Made by a program: the position numbers and the translations under genes
DNA from: Mycobacterium sp.
GTDB lineage: Bacteria; Actinomycetota; Actinomycetes; Mycobacteriales; Mycobacteriaceae
Reading direction: 5' to 3'
Length of the DNA: 35,989 nucleotides
Assembly (NCBI GenBank): GCA_018882965.1
Contig: VEQY01000033.1
Location: 1 to 35,989, forward strand
Part shown: one piece after another, positions 18,179 through 26,509 of the stretch
Numbering within the stretch: position 1 is the first letter of the stretch
How the letters are laid out: each line of letters begins with the position of its first letter
Notes under the pieces: model-generated
What the model saw: the letters and a program-made list of their open reading frames with translations, nothing else
Told to the model about the DNA's origin: nothing
The model's database searches: none

Positions 18179-19399
18179 ATGCCCGAGGCCGTCATCGTCT
18201 CCACCGCCCGCTCCCCGATCGGCCGCGCCGCCAAGGGCTCACTGGTCGACATGCGCCCCGACGACCTGGCCGCCCAGATGGTGCGCGCGGCGCTGGACAA
18301 GGTGCCCGCGCTCGATCCCCGCGACATCGACGACCTGATCATGGGGTGCGGCCAGCCCGGGGGCGAGGCCGGCTTCAACATCGCCCGGGTGGTGGCGGTG
18401 CTGCTGGGCTACGACTGGCTGCCCGGGGTGACGGTCAACCGGTATTGCTCGTCGTCGCTGCAGACCACCCGCATGGCGTTCCACGCGATCAAAGCCGGCG
18501 AGGGGAACGCGTTCATCTCGGCCGGGGTCGAGACGGTCTCGCGCTTCCCGCGCGGTACCTCGGACTCCTGGCCGGACACCCGCAACGCACTGTTCAACGC
18601 CGCCCGCGAGCGCTGCGACGCCGCTGCGGCCGACGGCGCCGCGCAGTGGCGCGACCCGCGCGACGACGGCCAGCTGCCCGACGTCTACATCGCGATGGGC
18701 CAGACCGCCGAGAACGTGGCCCTGCACACCGGGATCAGCCGCGAGGACCAGGACCGCTGGGGGGTGCGCAGCCAGAACCGCGCCGAGGAGGCCATCAAGA
18801 GTGGGTTCTTCGCCCGCGAGATCTCGCCGGTCACCCTGCCCGACGGCACCGTGGTGTCCACCGATGACGGTCCCCGGGCCGGCACCACCTACGAGAAGGT
18901 CTCCCAGTTGGCACCGGTGTTCCGGCCGGACGGCACCGTCACCGCCGGCAACGCCTGCCCGCTCAACGACGGCGCGGCGGCGGTGGTCGTCATGTCTGAT
19001 GCGAAGGCCAAGCAGCTGGGGCTGACCCCGCTGGCCCGCATCGTCTCCACCGGGGTCTCGGGGCTGTCGCCGGAGATCATGGGCCTCGGCCCGATCGAGG
19101 CCGTGAAGAAGGCCTTGGCGCTGGCGAAGATGTCGGTCGCCGACATCGACCTGTTCGAGATCAACGAGGCCTTCGCGGTGCAGGTGCTCGGCTCGGCGCG
19201 CGCGCTCGGCATCGACGAGGACAAGCTCAACGTCTCCGGCGGCGCGATCGCCCTCGGGCACCCGTTCGGCATGACCGGGGCGCGCATCACCGCCACGCTG
19301 CTGAACAACCTGGCCACCTACGACAAGACCTTCGGGGTGGAGACCATGTGCGTGGGCGGCGGGCAGGGCATGGCGATGGTGGTCGAGCGACTCAGCTGA
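18179..19399 (+). CDS. fadA3: acetyl-CoA acyltransferase (thiolase) FadA3
   Basis: 406-residue thiolase catalysing the last step of beta-oxidation, releasing acetyl-CoA from 3-ketoacyl-CoA. Nucleophile C90 in VNRYCSSSLQT, H361 in ALGHPFGMTGAR, and second cysteine C391 in TMCVGGGQGMAM; NEAFAVQV is also present. M. tuberculosis FadA3 (Rv1074c) is 405 aa. ATG 18179 has the Shine-Dalgarno CCAGGAG at 8 nt. Convergent with the Bax-inhibitor-like gene across a structured 152-bp gap. Confidence 0.95.
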   Translation: MPEAVIVSTARSPIGRAAKGSLVDMRPDDLAAQMVRAALDKVPALDPRDIDDLIMGCGQPGGEAGFNIARVVAVLLGYDWLPGVTVNRYCSSSLQTTRMAFHAIKAGEGNAFISAGVETVSRFPRGTSDSWPDTRNALFNAARERCDAAAADGAAQWRDPRDDGQLPDVYIAMGQTAENVALHTGISREDQDRWGVRSQNRAEEAIKSGFFAREISPVTLPDGTVVSTDDGPRAGTTYEKVSQLAPVFRPDGTVTAGNACPLNDGAAAVVVMSDAKAKQLGLTPLARIVSTGVSGLSPEIMGLGPIEAVKKALALAKMSVADIDLFEINEAFAVQVLGSARALGIDEDKLNVSGGAIALGHPFGMTGARITATLLNNLATYDKTFGVETMCVGGGQGMAMVVERLS

Positions 19400-19551
19400 G
19401 CCCCCCTCGCCGAGATTGCGCCCAGCGCGTGAATTTCGGCGATTTGGGCTTAGCTGACGGCAGCATCGCTGCCCCAGAGACGCCGAAAGTGCGCTCAGAT
19501 CGCGATCTGTGCACTAATCGCGATCTGTGCGCACTCTCGGTGGGGGTCCTG
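19400..19551. repeat. structured intergenic element with nested inverted repeats and a tandem repeat
   Basis: Between two convergent genes. Outer arms 19410-19421 and 19529-19540 (11 of 12 complementary), middle arms TTTCGGCG/CGCCGAAA (19434-19441, 19481-19488), inner hairpin GGCAGC-ATC-GCTGCC (19459-19473). On the right side, ATCGCGATCTGTGC occurs twice, 18 bp apart (19499-19512, 19517-19530), and 19496-19509 is a perfect 14-bp palindrome. It could be a bidirectional terminator or a copy of a small dispersed element. No coding frame of note. Confidence 0.6.
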
Positions 19552-20400
19552 CTAGTCGCTCTGGAAGTAACTGAGCAGGCGCAGGATCTCCAGGTACAGC
19601 CAGACCAAGGTGACTGTCAGGCCGAGGGCGATGCCCCACGCCGCCTTCTCCGGCGCCCCGGCGCGGATCATCTGATCGGCCGAGTCGAAGTCGAGCAGGA
19701 AGCTGAACGCCGCCAGCCCGATGCACACCAGCGAGAAGATGATCGCCAGCGGCCCGCCCGAGCGCAGCCCCATGCCCTCGCCGCCACCGACGCCGAACAT
19801 GCCGAGCACGAGGTTGCCGAGCATCAGGACCAGGACGCCGATCATGCCGGCCACCAGGAAGCGGGTGAACTTCGGCGTGACCCGGATGGCCCCGGTCTTG
19901 TAGACCACGAGCATGCCGAAGAACACCCCGATGGTGCCGAGCACTGCCTGGGTGATCAGCGCGCCGGCATTGCCGCCACCGACCACCACGTTGCCGAACA
20001 TCCACGAGACCGCGCCGAGGAACAGACCCTCCAGCGCGGCATAGCTCAGCACGATCGCCGGGTTGTCCTGCTTGCGGCCGAACGTGGCGATGAGCACCAG
20101 CGCCAGTCCGCCGAGAGCACCCACGAGGGTGAACGGCCCGGCCAGCGCCACGTTCGTGGACACCAAAAAGTAGGAGATGACCGCGACGACCGAGAGCACA
20201 CCGAGGGTGATGCCGGTCTTGGTGACGACGTCGTCAATGGTCAGTGGCCGCGAGACACCGGTCTGCGGCGGGGCGTAGTACGGGTCGGTCTGGTAGCCGA
20301 CCTGTTGAGCACCGGCGATGCCGGCACCGAATTGCGCATAGCCGCCACCCTGTTGCTTCGTGGGCAGCGACCGGAAAATCGGGTTGCTGGTCTCCCGCAC
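19552..20400 (-). CDS. Bax inhibitor-1/YccA family membrane protein (Rv1072-like)
   Basis: 282 residues. A hydrophilic N-terminus of about 70 residues with repeated GGGYAQFGAGIAGAQQVGYQTDP-like Gly/Gln sequence precedes seven hydrophobic segments (about 72-280), ending in the charged LEILRLLSYFQSD typical of the UPF0005/BI-1 group. Family members are membrane proteins implicated in ion leak or protease modulation; the bacterial role is unclear. GTG 20400 was chosen because GAGAGGA lies 7 nt upstream; a longer frame to 20445 has no ribosome site. Divergent from echA9. Confidence 0.88.
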   Translation of the reverse strand: MRETSNPIFRSLPTKQQGGGYAQFGAGIAGAQQVGYQTDPYYAPPQTGVSRPLTIDDVVTKTGITLGVLSVVAVISYFLVSTNVALAGPFTLVGALGGLALVLIATFGRKQDNPAIVLSYAALEGLFLGAVSWMFGNVVVGGGNAGALITQAVLGTIGVFFGMLVVYKTGAIRVTPKFTRFLVAGMIGVLVLMLGNLVLGMFGVGGGEGMGLRSGGPLAIIFSLVCIGLAAFSFLLDFDSADQMIRAGAPEKAAWGIALGLTVTLVWLYLEILRLLSYFQSD

Positions 20401-20564
20401 CGTGAGTCCTCTCGCAGTAAGTTGTGTGCTCCGACACCGTGTCAACGAGCGCCCGCAGGCAGGGGTTCCTGGCCGACGGGGCTGTAATCAATGTACCTGC
20501 TGTCGGGTGTTTCGGGGATGGTAAAACTAGGACGTCCAACCATTATCCGGCGGCCGGAAGGAAG
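20401..20564. promoter_or_regulatory. divergent region between Bax-inhibitor-like gene and echA9
   Basis: 164 bp with somewhat lower GC. The sequence CTGTAATCAATGTACCTG and GGTAAAACTAGG are AT-rich patches that may carry promoters, but neither matches TANNNT with good spacing. The echA9 Shine-Dalgarno is GGAAGGAAG directly before tandem ATGs. Confidence 0.3.
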
Positions 20565-21635
20565 ATGATGCAGGTGGAGGGCGATCTGCTGAGCCGCGTC
20601 GAGGGCGGAGTCGGGTACCTCACCCTCAACCGCCCGAAGGCCATCAACTCGCTCAACCACGCCATGGTCACCGAGCTGGACCGGACGCTGAGGGCCTGGG
20701 CCCACGACGACGGGGTCCGCGCGGTCGTGATCTCCGGGGCCGGGGAGCGGGGGCTGTGCGCCGGCGGCGATGTGATGGCCATCTACCTGGACGTGACGCA
20801 GTCCGACGGCGCCGGCGCCCGGAGGTTCTGGTTCGACGAATACCGCCTCAACGCCCGCATCGCCCGCTTTCCCAAGCACCATCAGCCTCAAAAGCCCTAT
20901 GTCGCCCTGATGGACGGCATCGTGATGGGCGGCGGGGTGGGGATCAGCGCGCACGGCAGCGTGCGCGTGGTCACCGAGAACTCCAAGATCGCGATGCCCG
21001 AGGTGGGCATCGGGTTCATCCCCGACGTCGGCGGCACCTTCCTGCTCGCCCGCGCACCGGGGCGTCTGGGCCTGCACGCCGCCCTGACCGGCGCGCCCTT
21101 CTCCGGCGCGGACGCCATTGAACTGGGTTTCGCTGACCACTACGTGCCCGCCGCGGATCTGGCCGCGTTCACCCGAACGCTCGCCGCCGACGGTGCCGCG
21201 GCGGCGGTGGCCGCGCACGCCCAGCCCCCGCCGCCGAGTCAGCTTGCCGCGCAGCGGAACTGGATCGACGCCTGCTACACCGGCGAGACCGTGGCCGACA
21301 TCGTCGCCGCGTTGCGCGACCGCGACGAGGAGGCCGCCCGCGCCGCTGCCGACCTGATCGGCACCCGCTCCCCCGTCGCGGTGAGCGTGGCGCTGGCTTC
21401 CATCCGCCGGGCCGCCGCGCTGCAGACCCTCGAGGAGGCACTGGTGCAGGAGTACCGGGTCTCGTGCGCCTCGTCGCGGTCGCACGATCTGGTCGAGGGC
21501 ATCCGCGCGCAGATCGTGGACAAGGACCGCAACCCCCGCTGGCACCCGGCGTCGCTGTCGGCGGTGAGCGAGGAGGATGTTGAGCGCTACTTCCAGCCGG
21601 CCGACCCGGACCTGAGTTTCGAGGAGGACATGTGA
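20565..21635 (+). CDS. echA9: EchA9, 3-hydroxyisobutyryl-CoA hydrolase-type crotonase
   Basis: 356 residues in the ECH_2 branch of the crotonase superfamily, which includes 3-hydroxyisobutyryl-CoA hydrolase of valine breakdown. Features are [13 protein letters not shown], the oxyanion segment [28 protein letters not shown], and [14 protein letters not shown] with the catalytic Glu/Asp. The C-terminal ~110 residues, including [18 protein letters not shown], distinguish it from plain enoyl-CoA hydratases. Two ATGs (20565, 20568) follow the Shine-Dalgarno; the second has the better spacing. The stop overlaps the echA8 start by 4 bp, so the two are translationally coupled. Confidence 0.93.
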   Translation: MMQVEGDLLSRVEGGVGYLTLNRPKAINSLNHAMVTELDRTLRAWAHDDGVRAVVISGAGERGLCAGGDVMAIYLDVTQSDGAGARRFWFDEYRLNARIARFPKHHQPQKPYVALMDGIVMGGGVGISAHGSVRVVTENSKIAMPEVGIGFIPDVGGTFLLARAPGRLGLHAALTGAPFSGADAIELGFADHYVPAADLAAFTRTLAADGAAAAVAAHAQPPPPSQLAAQRNWIDACYTGETVADIVAALRDRDEEAARAAADLIGTRSPVAVSVALASIRRAAALQTLEEALVQEYRVSCASSRSHDLVEGIRAQIVDKDRNPRWHPASLSAVSEEDVERYFQPADPDLSFEEDM

Positions 21636-22405
21636 CGTATCAGACGATCGTGGTGGACCGGTCCGGGCGGGTGGCCACCATCACGCTCAACCGCCCCGAG
21701 GCCCTCAACGCGCTCAACACGCAAGTCATGGCCGAGGTGACCGCGGCGGCCGCAGAACTCGACGAGGATCCCGGCATCGGGGCGATCATCGTCACCGGTT
21801 CGGCCAAGGCGTTCGCCGCCGGGGCGGACATCAAGGAGATGGCCACCCTCTCCTACGCCGAGGTGTTCGAGTCCGACCTGTTCGGCGCGTGGAGCAGACT
21901 CGCCGCCGTGCGCACCCCGCTGATCGCCGCGGTCGCGGGCTACGCGCTGGGCGGCGGATGTGAGCTGGCGATGATCTGCGACGTGCTGATCGCCGCTGAC
22001 ACCGCGAAGTTCGGCCAGCCGGAGATCAAACTGGGCGTGCTGCCCGGGATGGGCGGCTCGCAGCGGCTGACCCGGGCGATCGGCAAGGCCAAGGCGATGG
22101 ACATGGTGCTCACCGGACGGATGATGGACGCCGCCGAAGCCGAGCGCAGCGGTCTGGTGTCGCGGGTCGTGCCGGCCGACGATCTGCTCGAGGTGGCACG
22201 GACCGTGGCGACGACGATCGCGCAGATGTCGCGCCCGGCGTCGCGGATGGCCAAGGAAGCCGTCAACCGCGCGTTCGAGTCGACGCTGGCCGAGGGGTTG
22301 CTCTACGAGCGGCGGCTGTTCCATTCGGCGTTCGCCACCGACGACCAGACCGAGGGCATGGCGGCGTTCATCGAGAAACGGACACCGGATTTCACCCACC
22401 GCTAA
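21632..22405 (+). CDS. echA8: enoyl-CoA hydratase EchA8
   Basis: Hydrates trans-2-enoyl-CoA in beta-oxidation. 257 residues, the same length as M. tuberculosis EchA8. Crotonase motifs: [13 protein letters not shown], oxyanion-hole [20 protein letters not shown] (first catalytic Glu) and [19 protein letters not shown] (second Glu). GTG 21632 overlaps the echA9 stop (GTGA) with GAGGAGGA as Shine-Dalgarno. Followed after 11 bp by the membrane hydrolase gene. Confidence 0.96.
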   Translation: MTYQTIVVDRSGRVATITLNRPEALNALNTQVMAEVTAAAAELDEDPGIGAIIVTGSAKAFAAGADIKEMATLSYAEVFESDLFGAWSRLAAVRTPLIAAVAGYALGGGCELAMICDVLIAADTAKFGQPEIKLGVLPGMGGSQRLTRAIGKAKAMDMVLTGRMMDAAEAERSGLVSRVVPADDLLEVARTVATTIAQMSRPASRMAKEAVNRAFESTLAEGLLYERRLFHSAFATDDQTEGMAAFIEKRTPDFTHR

Positions 22406-22416
22406 GGTGCTTACGC

Positions 22417-24111
22417 GTGAGCACCGCAACGAGCCCGGCCACCGCGGCTGCCGCTGATCAGGCGCCCGTCCAGCGCGACTGGTGGCAGCGCCGCTACACC
22501 TTCACCGGCACCGCTGCCGGCATGGTTCTCCTGCTGCTGTCGATGACCCCGTCGCTGCTGCCGCGCGGCCCGCTGTTCCAGGGACTCGTCAGCGGGTTCG
22601 CCGGCGCGATCGGCTACGGCCTTGGGGTGTTCGGGGTGTGGCTGGTTCGCTTCATGCAGTCCCGACCGTCGAGCCCGCCGGCGCCGAAGTGGGCCTGGCG
22701 CATTCTCGTCGTCGTCTTCGCCGTCGCCCTCGGGCTGGGAATCCTGTACTTCCACTCCTGGCAGAACAAGGTGCGCGACCTGATGGGCGTACCCCGGCTG
22801 CTGTGGCACGACTACCTGCTCGCGGCAGCACTCTCGGTGGTGGTGCTGTTCGCCGTCGTGGAGATCGGTCAGCTCTTCGGTCGGCTGGTGCGCTATCTGG
22901 TGCGGCTGCTCAACCGCGTCGCACCGCCGCGCGTCTCGGTCGTGGTGGTGGTCGGCCTGCTGCTCGCGCTGAACATCGCGATCCTCAACGGCGTCGTCGT
23001 GCGGGGCACCATGAGCCTGCTGAACAAGACGTTCTCCAACGTCAACGACGAGTTGGATCCCAACCAGCCTGCGCCCACCACCGCGCTGCGCTCCGGCGGC
23101 CCGGGGTCGCTGGCGTCCTGGGAGTCGCTGGGCCACCAGGGCCGCATCTTCATCCGCGGCGGACCCACCGTTCAGCAGCTCAGCGAGTTCAACAAGACAC
23201 CGGCGGTCGAGCCGATCCGCGCGTACGCGGGGCTGAACTCCGCCAAGGGAATCCGGGCCACCGCCGAGCTGGCCGCACGTGAACTCGAACGCGCCGGCGG
23301 TCTCGACCGCGAGGTCATCGCCGTGGCCACCACCACCGGAACCGGATGGATCAACGCCGCCGAAGCCGACTCGCTGGAGTACATGTACAACGGCGACACC
23401 GCGATCGTCAGCATGCAGTACTCGTTCCTGCCGAGCTGGCTGAGTTTCCTGGTGGACAAGGAGAACGCCCGCCAGGCCGGCCAGGCGCTGTTCGAAGCGG
23501 TCGACGCGAAGGTCCGCACACTGCCTGAGGCCGAGCGGCCCAAGATCGTGGTATTCGGTGAAAGCCTCGGCTCGTTCGGCGGCGAGGCGCCGTTCCTGAG
23601 CCCCAACAACATCATCGCCCGTACCGACGGCGCGCTGTTCTCCGGACCGACCTTCAACAACACGATGCGCGACGACATCACCCTCAACCGCGATCCCGGC
23701 TCGCCGGAGTGGCTGCCGATCTTCGACAACGGTGCCAATGTGCGCTTCGCCGCGCGCGCGGACAACCTCGGCCGCCCGAACGCGCCCTGGGGTCAGCCGC
23801 GGATCGCCTATCTGCAGCACGCCTCCGACCCGATCGCGTGGTGGAACCCCGACCTGCTGTTCGCCAAACCCGATTGGCTGCGCGAACCGCGGGGCTACGA
23901 CGTCTCCGGCGACATGTACTGGATCCCGGTCGTCACCTTCCTTCAGGTCTCCGCGGACATGGCGGTGGCCGTCGGGGTGCCCGACGGCCACGGGCACCGC
24001 TATGTCAAGGACGCGGTCAACGCGTGGGCGGCGATCCTGCAGCCCCCGGGGTGGACGCCGGCGAAGACCGAGGTGCTGCGTTCGCGCGTGACCCAGGACT
24101 ACGCCCAGTGA
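22417..24111 (+). CDS. integral-membrane alpha/beta-hydrolase (Abhydrolase_9 family, Rv1069c-like)
   Basis: 564 residues. N-terminal half has about five transmembrane segments (roughly 33-50, 60-78, 92-110, 128-150, 170-190), followed from about 250 by an alpha/beta-hydrolase domain with the nucleophile elbow FGESLGSFGG (S383). The two parts fit the Abhydrolase_9_N and Abhydrolase_9 families, seen in M. tuberculosis Rv1069c. Substrate unknown; the fusion suggests action on a lipid or on a compound at the membrane. GTG 22417 follows echA8 by 11 bp; a TAAGGT (22403-22408) overlaps the echA8 stop and could also serve a near-leaderless start. Confidence 0.88.
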   Translation: MSTATSPATAAAADQAPVQRDWWQRRYTFTGTAAGMVLLLLSMTPSLLPRGPLFQGLVSGFAGAIGYGLGVFGVWLVRFMQSRPSSPPAPKWAWRILVVVFAVALGLGILYFHSWQNKVRDLMGVPRLLWHDYLLAAALSVVVLFAVVEIGQLFGRLVRYLVRLLNRVAPPRVSVVVVVGLLLALNIAILNGVVVRGTMSLLNKTFSNVNDELDPNQPAPTTALRSGGPGSLASWESLGHQGRIFIRGGPTVQQLSEFNKTPAVEPIRAYAGLNSAKGIRATAELAARELERAGGLDREVIAVATTTGTGWINAAEADSLEYMYNGDTAIVSMQYSFLPSWLSFLVDKENARQAGQALFEAVDAKVRTLPEAERPKIVVFGESLGSFGGEAPFLSPNNIIARTDGALFSGPTFNNTMRDDITLNRDPGSPEWLPIFDNGANVRFAARADNLGRPNAPWGQPRIAYLQHASDPIAWWNPDLLFAKPDWLREPRGYDVSGDMYWIPVVTFLQVSADMAVAVGVPDGHGHRYVKDAVNAWAAILQPPGWTPAKTEVLRSRVTQDYAQ

Positions 24112-24481
24112 CCGAGACGCCCGCCCGCGCCATCGCCTGGTAGCCGCCGACCACGTCGGTCGCCCGGTGCAGGCCGAGGTCGGCCAGCGCCGCGGCGGCG
24201 AGACTGGAGGCGAAACCTTGCGAGCACAGCAGCACCCATTCGACGTCCACGCTGACGGCTTCGGGCAATCGGGCCGGGCTGGTCGGGTCGCAGCGCCACT
24301 CCAGGACGTTGCGCTCGATGACGATCGCACCCGCGACGCTGCCCTCCGCGTCGCGTTGAGCCGCGGGCCGGATGTCGACGAGCACCGCGCCTCGCGCCAC
24401 GGCGGCAGGCACCTCGGCGGGGTCCAGACGGCGCAGCCGCGACCGGGCGCGGTCCACGGCGTGATCGATGCGACTGCTCAC
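24017..24481 (-). CDS. rhodanese-domain sulfurtransferase (Rv1066-like)
   Basis: 154 residues with one rhodanese domain. The start is LDPAEVPAAVARGAVLVDIRP, and the persulfide cysteine is C86 in the loop LLCSQGFAS, followed by ATDVVGGYQAM. It corresponds to M. tuberculosis Rv1066 (131 aa). The last ~30 residues (GRSPGSRANAAPRSSPAS...) are unrelated low-complexity sequence, read antisense to the end of the membrane hydrolase gene, giving a 95-bp convergent overlap. GTG 24481 lies 7 bp after the cysteine dioxygenase stop, so the pair forms an operon and probably handles sulfur released from cysteine. Confidence 0.85.
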   Translation of the reverse strand: MSSRIDHAVDRARSRLRRLDPAEVPAAVARGAVLVDIRPAAQRDAEGSVAGAIVIERNVLEWRCDPTSPARLPEAVSVDVEWVLLCSQGFASSLAAAALADLGLHRATDVVGGYQAMARAGVSVTGRSPGSRANAAPRSSPASTPGAAGSPPTR

Positions 24482-24488
24482 CTTCGCC

Positions 24489-24998
24489 TCACCCGCCCGC
24501 CGACGCGTCGGTGAGTTCGGTGCGGGTGCGCCGCAGTCGCTGATCGGCGGTCACCGTGTAGTAGGACATCGCGGTCAGCGGCGGCGAGTAGGCGTGCACG
24601 CTCAGCGCGTCACCCGCCACGTCGTGCACCCAGCCGAGCGGGAAGGCTGCCTGATCGCCGGCGGCCAGCCGGCGCGATCTCATGCGGTGGCCGTCCCAGC
24701 GTTGCTCGCGAAGCTCCCCGCTGATCACCGTCAGCGCACCCAGTGACCCCCCATGGTCGTGCAGTTCGGTGGACAGCCCGGGTTTCCAGTTGATCAGCCA
24801 CACGTCGAGCTCGTCGTCGGAGTGCAGGCGGGCGAACCAGCGCGAGTCGGCTGGGAACCCACCCGGCGGCAGCAGCCGGGTGAACCGGCCGCGCAGGACG
24901 TCGTCGGCGAATCGGTCGGTGGTGTGCAGCAGGTCGGGCAGGCGCAGCCGCGTGGGCGCGGACACGGCCGACGGCGTGAGGGACAGGGCTGATGACAC
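24489..24998 (-). CDS. cysteine dioxygenase type I (Rv1065-like)
   Basis: Oxidises cysteine to cysteine sulfinic acid with a mononuclear non-heme iron. 169-residue cupin with the three-histidine site H80 and H82 (TELHDHGGSLGAL) and H125 (GWVHDV), plus the S133-x-H135-x-Y137 (SVHAY) triad that is typical of cysteine dioxygenases. The start is GTG 24998, with GGAG 9-12 nt upstream. It is preceded by a 13-codon leader with two consecutive Cys codons (25089-25048), pointing to cysteine-responsive control, and followed by a rhodanese gene. M. tuberculosis Rv1065 is at the same place. Confidence 0.9.
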   Translation of the reverse strand: MSSALSLTPSAVSAPTRLRLPDLLHTTDRFADDVLRGRFTRLLPPGGFPADSRWFARLHSDDELDVWLINWKPGLSTELHDHGGSLGALTVISGELREQRWDGHRMRSRRLAAGDQAAFPLGWVHDVAGDALSVHAYSPPLTAMSYYTVTADQRLRRTRTELTDASAGG

Positions 24999-25042
24999 AG
25001 GAGAACTCCGGATCTGGTTGATGACGGGCGCGAGCAGGCGGG

Positions 25043-25058
25043 GTCGGTCAGAACCGAC
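25043..25058 (-). promoter_or_regulatory. hairpin overlapping the leader-peptide stop
   Basis: Perfect 6-bp arms GTCGGT (25043-25048) and ACCGAC (25053-25058) with a 4-nt loop. The arm at 25053-25058 overlaps the second Cys codon, so a ribosome stalled at the Cys codons would keep it open. Suggested attenuator element. Confidence 0.5.
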
Positions 25059-25089
25059 AACACGCGCCGAACCGGAGGTGCTCCACCAT
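25048..25089 (-). CDS. Cys-Cys leader peptide upstream of cysteine dioxygenase
   Basis: A 13-codon reading frame, MVEHLRFGACCRF, ends 49 nt before the cysteine dioxygenase start on the same strand. Both cysteines use TGT (25062-25057), unusual in this GC-rich genome. A hairpin GTCGGT-TCTG-ACCGAC starts inside the second Cys codon and runs past the stop. Short polycysteine leaders acting as cysteine-responsive attenuators have been described in mycobacteria (Canestrari and colleagues), which fits the downstream gene. An in-frame GTG one codon upstream (25092) may be the real start: an extended -10 (TGC-AACACT) lies six nt before it. Expression is inferred, not shown. Confidence 0.72.
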   Translation of the reverse strand: MVEHLRFGACCRF

Positions 25090-25107
25090 CACGACGGCAG
25101 TGTTGCA

Positions 25108-25113
25108 TAGATT
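25108..25113 (+). promoter_or_regulatory. lpqV -10 box, leaderless
   Basis: TAGATT seven nt before ATG 25121. It fixes the lpqV start at MLSARLRPLL rather than the in-frame ATG at 25100, and lies only about 20 bp from the divergent leader-peptide start. Confidence 0.5.
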
Positions 25114-25120
25114 GACCCCC

Positions 25121-25549
25121 ATGCTGAGCGCCCGACTTCGCCCGCTGCTCGCCGTCGGACTGTGCCTGGCGGCCGCCTCGGTCGCGCCGGGATGCTCGTC
25201 GCGCTCCGAGATGTCCCCCGCCGCGCCGCAGGAGCAGGCCGCCGAGGCGGCCGGGGATGCGGCCGGCGAACAGCCCGTCGGGCTGTCACCGGCCGGGGTG
25301 ACGACCCGGATCAACACCCCGGCGCAATCCACCGAGGAGCAATACGCGCAGGCCTGCATGGCCGCCCGGGCGTGGATGACCGAGCGGGGCGGCAACCCGC
25401 ACGATCTGGTCGAACCCTTCCTGAAGGAGGCGCAGACCGAGGGCGCGAGCGGGCCGGGCACGTTCGGGCAGACCTGGAGCGCGTTGAGTTCCGCGCAGCA
25501 GGCGGCGGTGATCATCGCGGTGCGGGCCGCCGCCGACGGCGGCTGCTGA
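25121..25549 (+). CDS. lpqV: lipoprotein LpqV
   Basis: 142 residues with an N-terminal signal peptide (basic residues at 5-7, hydrophobic 8-20) and the lipobox SVAPGC, giving lipidation at C25. The mature part contains GLSPAGVTTRINTPAQSTEEQYAQACMAARAWM, shared with M. tuberculosis LpqV (Rv1064c), as is AALSS...QQAAVI in shortened form here (SSAQQAAVIIAVRAAAD). Two further cysteines may form a disulfide. Function unknown. ATG 25121 is supported by the lipobox position and the -10 box. Confidence 0.9.
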   Translation: MLSARLRPLLAVGLCLAAASVAPGCSSRSEMSPAAPQEQAAEAAGDAAGEQPVGLSPAGVTTRINTPAQSTEEQYAQACMAARAWMTERGGNPHDLVEPFLKEAQTEGASGPGTFGQTWSALSSAQQAAVIIAVRAAADGGC

Positions 25550-25585
25550 GCGCCCGGCCTTCGAATCACGGCGAACGAAACGTCC

Positions 25586-26509
25586 ATGGCAACCCGGGTA
25601 GCACTGGCGCTGGGCAGCGGCGGCGCACGCGGCTATGCCCACATCGGCGTGATCGAGGAACTGTGCGATCGCGGCTACCAGGTGGTGGGGCTGGCCGGAT
25701 CCTCGATGGGCGCGTTGGTGGGCGGCCTGCACGCAGCCGGGTCGCTGGCGGAGTTCGCCCAGTGGGCCACCACGCTGACCCAGCGCGCGGTGCTGCGACT
25801 GCTCGATCCGTCCATCTCGGCCGCCGGCGTACTGCGCGCCGGACGCATCCTGGACACCGTCCGCGACATGCTCGGCGGGGCCGTCATCGAAGAGCTGCCG
25901 ATCCCCTACACCGCGGTGGCCACCGACCTGCTCGCGGGCAAGTCGGTGTGGCTGCAGCACGGCCCTGTCGACGAGGCGATCCGCGCCTCGATCGCCATCC
26001 CCGGGGTCATCGCCCCGCACATGCACGACGGCCGGCTGCTCGCCGACGGCGGCATCCTCGACCCGCTGCCGATGGCGCCGATCGCCGCGGTCAACGCCGA
26101 CCTCACCATCGCGGTCAGCCTGTCCGCGCCGGAGGCCGATACGGCCGACGGCCTGGGCGCCGCGGGCACCGGCCCCTCCCGGGAGCGGCTGAACCGGTTG
26201 CTGCGCAGCACATCTGACCTCTTGAGCCGGTTGAGCACCACCGCCGAACCGCTCGACTCCGAGGAGGAGTCGCTACCCAGGCTGGGCAGCTTCGCGGTGA
26301 TGAACCGCACCATCGACATCGCCCAGAGTGCGCTGGCTCGCCACCAACTGGCCGCCTATCCGCCGGATCTGCTCATCGGGGTGCCGCGCACGGCGTGCCG
26401 CAGCCTGGACTTCCACCGCGCGGCAGAGGTGATCGCCGTCGGGCGTGAGCTGACCGCACACGCGCTGGACGGACTCGAGGAGGCTCAGCCCCCGGAACCG
26501 CCGGCGTAG
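25586..26509 (+). CDS. patatin-like phospholipase family protein (Rv1063c-like)
   Basis: 307-residue patatin-fold hydrolase. It has the glycine-rich oxyanion motif GSGGARG (10-16), nucleophile S40 in GSSMG (38-42), and the catalytic Asp D154 in LADGGILDP, so the Ser-Asp dyad is complete. No signal peptide. M. tuberculosis Rv1063c is its probable orthologue, though reported longer. Probable lipid acyl hydrolase; substrate unknown. It starts 36 bp after lpqV and its end overlaps the convergent Rieske gene by 25 bp. Confidence 0.88.
   Translation: MATRVALALGSGGARGYAHIGVIEELCDRGYQVVGLAGSSMGALVGGLHAAGSLAEFAQWATTLTQRAVLRLLDPSISAAGVLRAGRILDTVRDMLGGAVIEELPIPYTAVATDLLAGKSVWLQHGPVDEAIRASIAIPGVIAPHMHDGRLLADGGILDPLPMAPIAAVNADLTIAVSLSAPEADTADGLGAAGTGPSRERLNRLLRSTSDLLSRLSTTAEPLDSEEESLPRLGSFAVMNRTIDIAQSALARHQLAAYPPDLLIGVPRTACRSLDFHRAAEVIAVGRELTAHALDGLEEAQPPEPPA

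Noticed and set aside
25100..25120. Upstream in-frame ATG for lpqV
   Set aside because: It would add seven residues before the signal peptide and overlap the -10 box; ATG 25121 fits the lipobox and the leaderless promoter.
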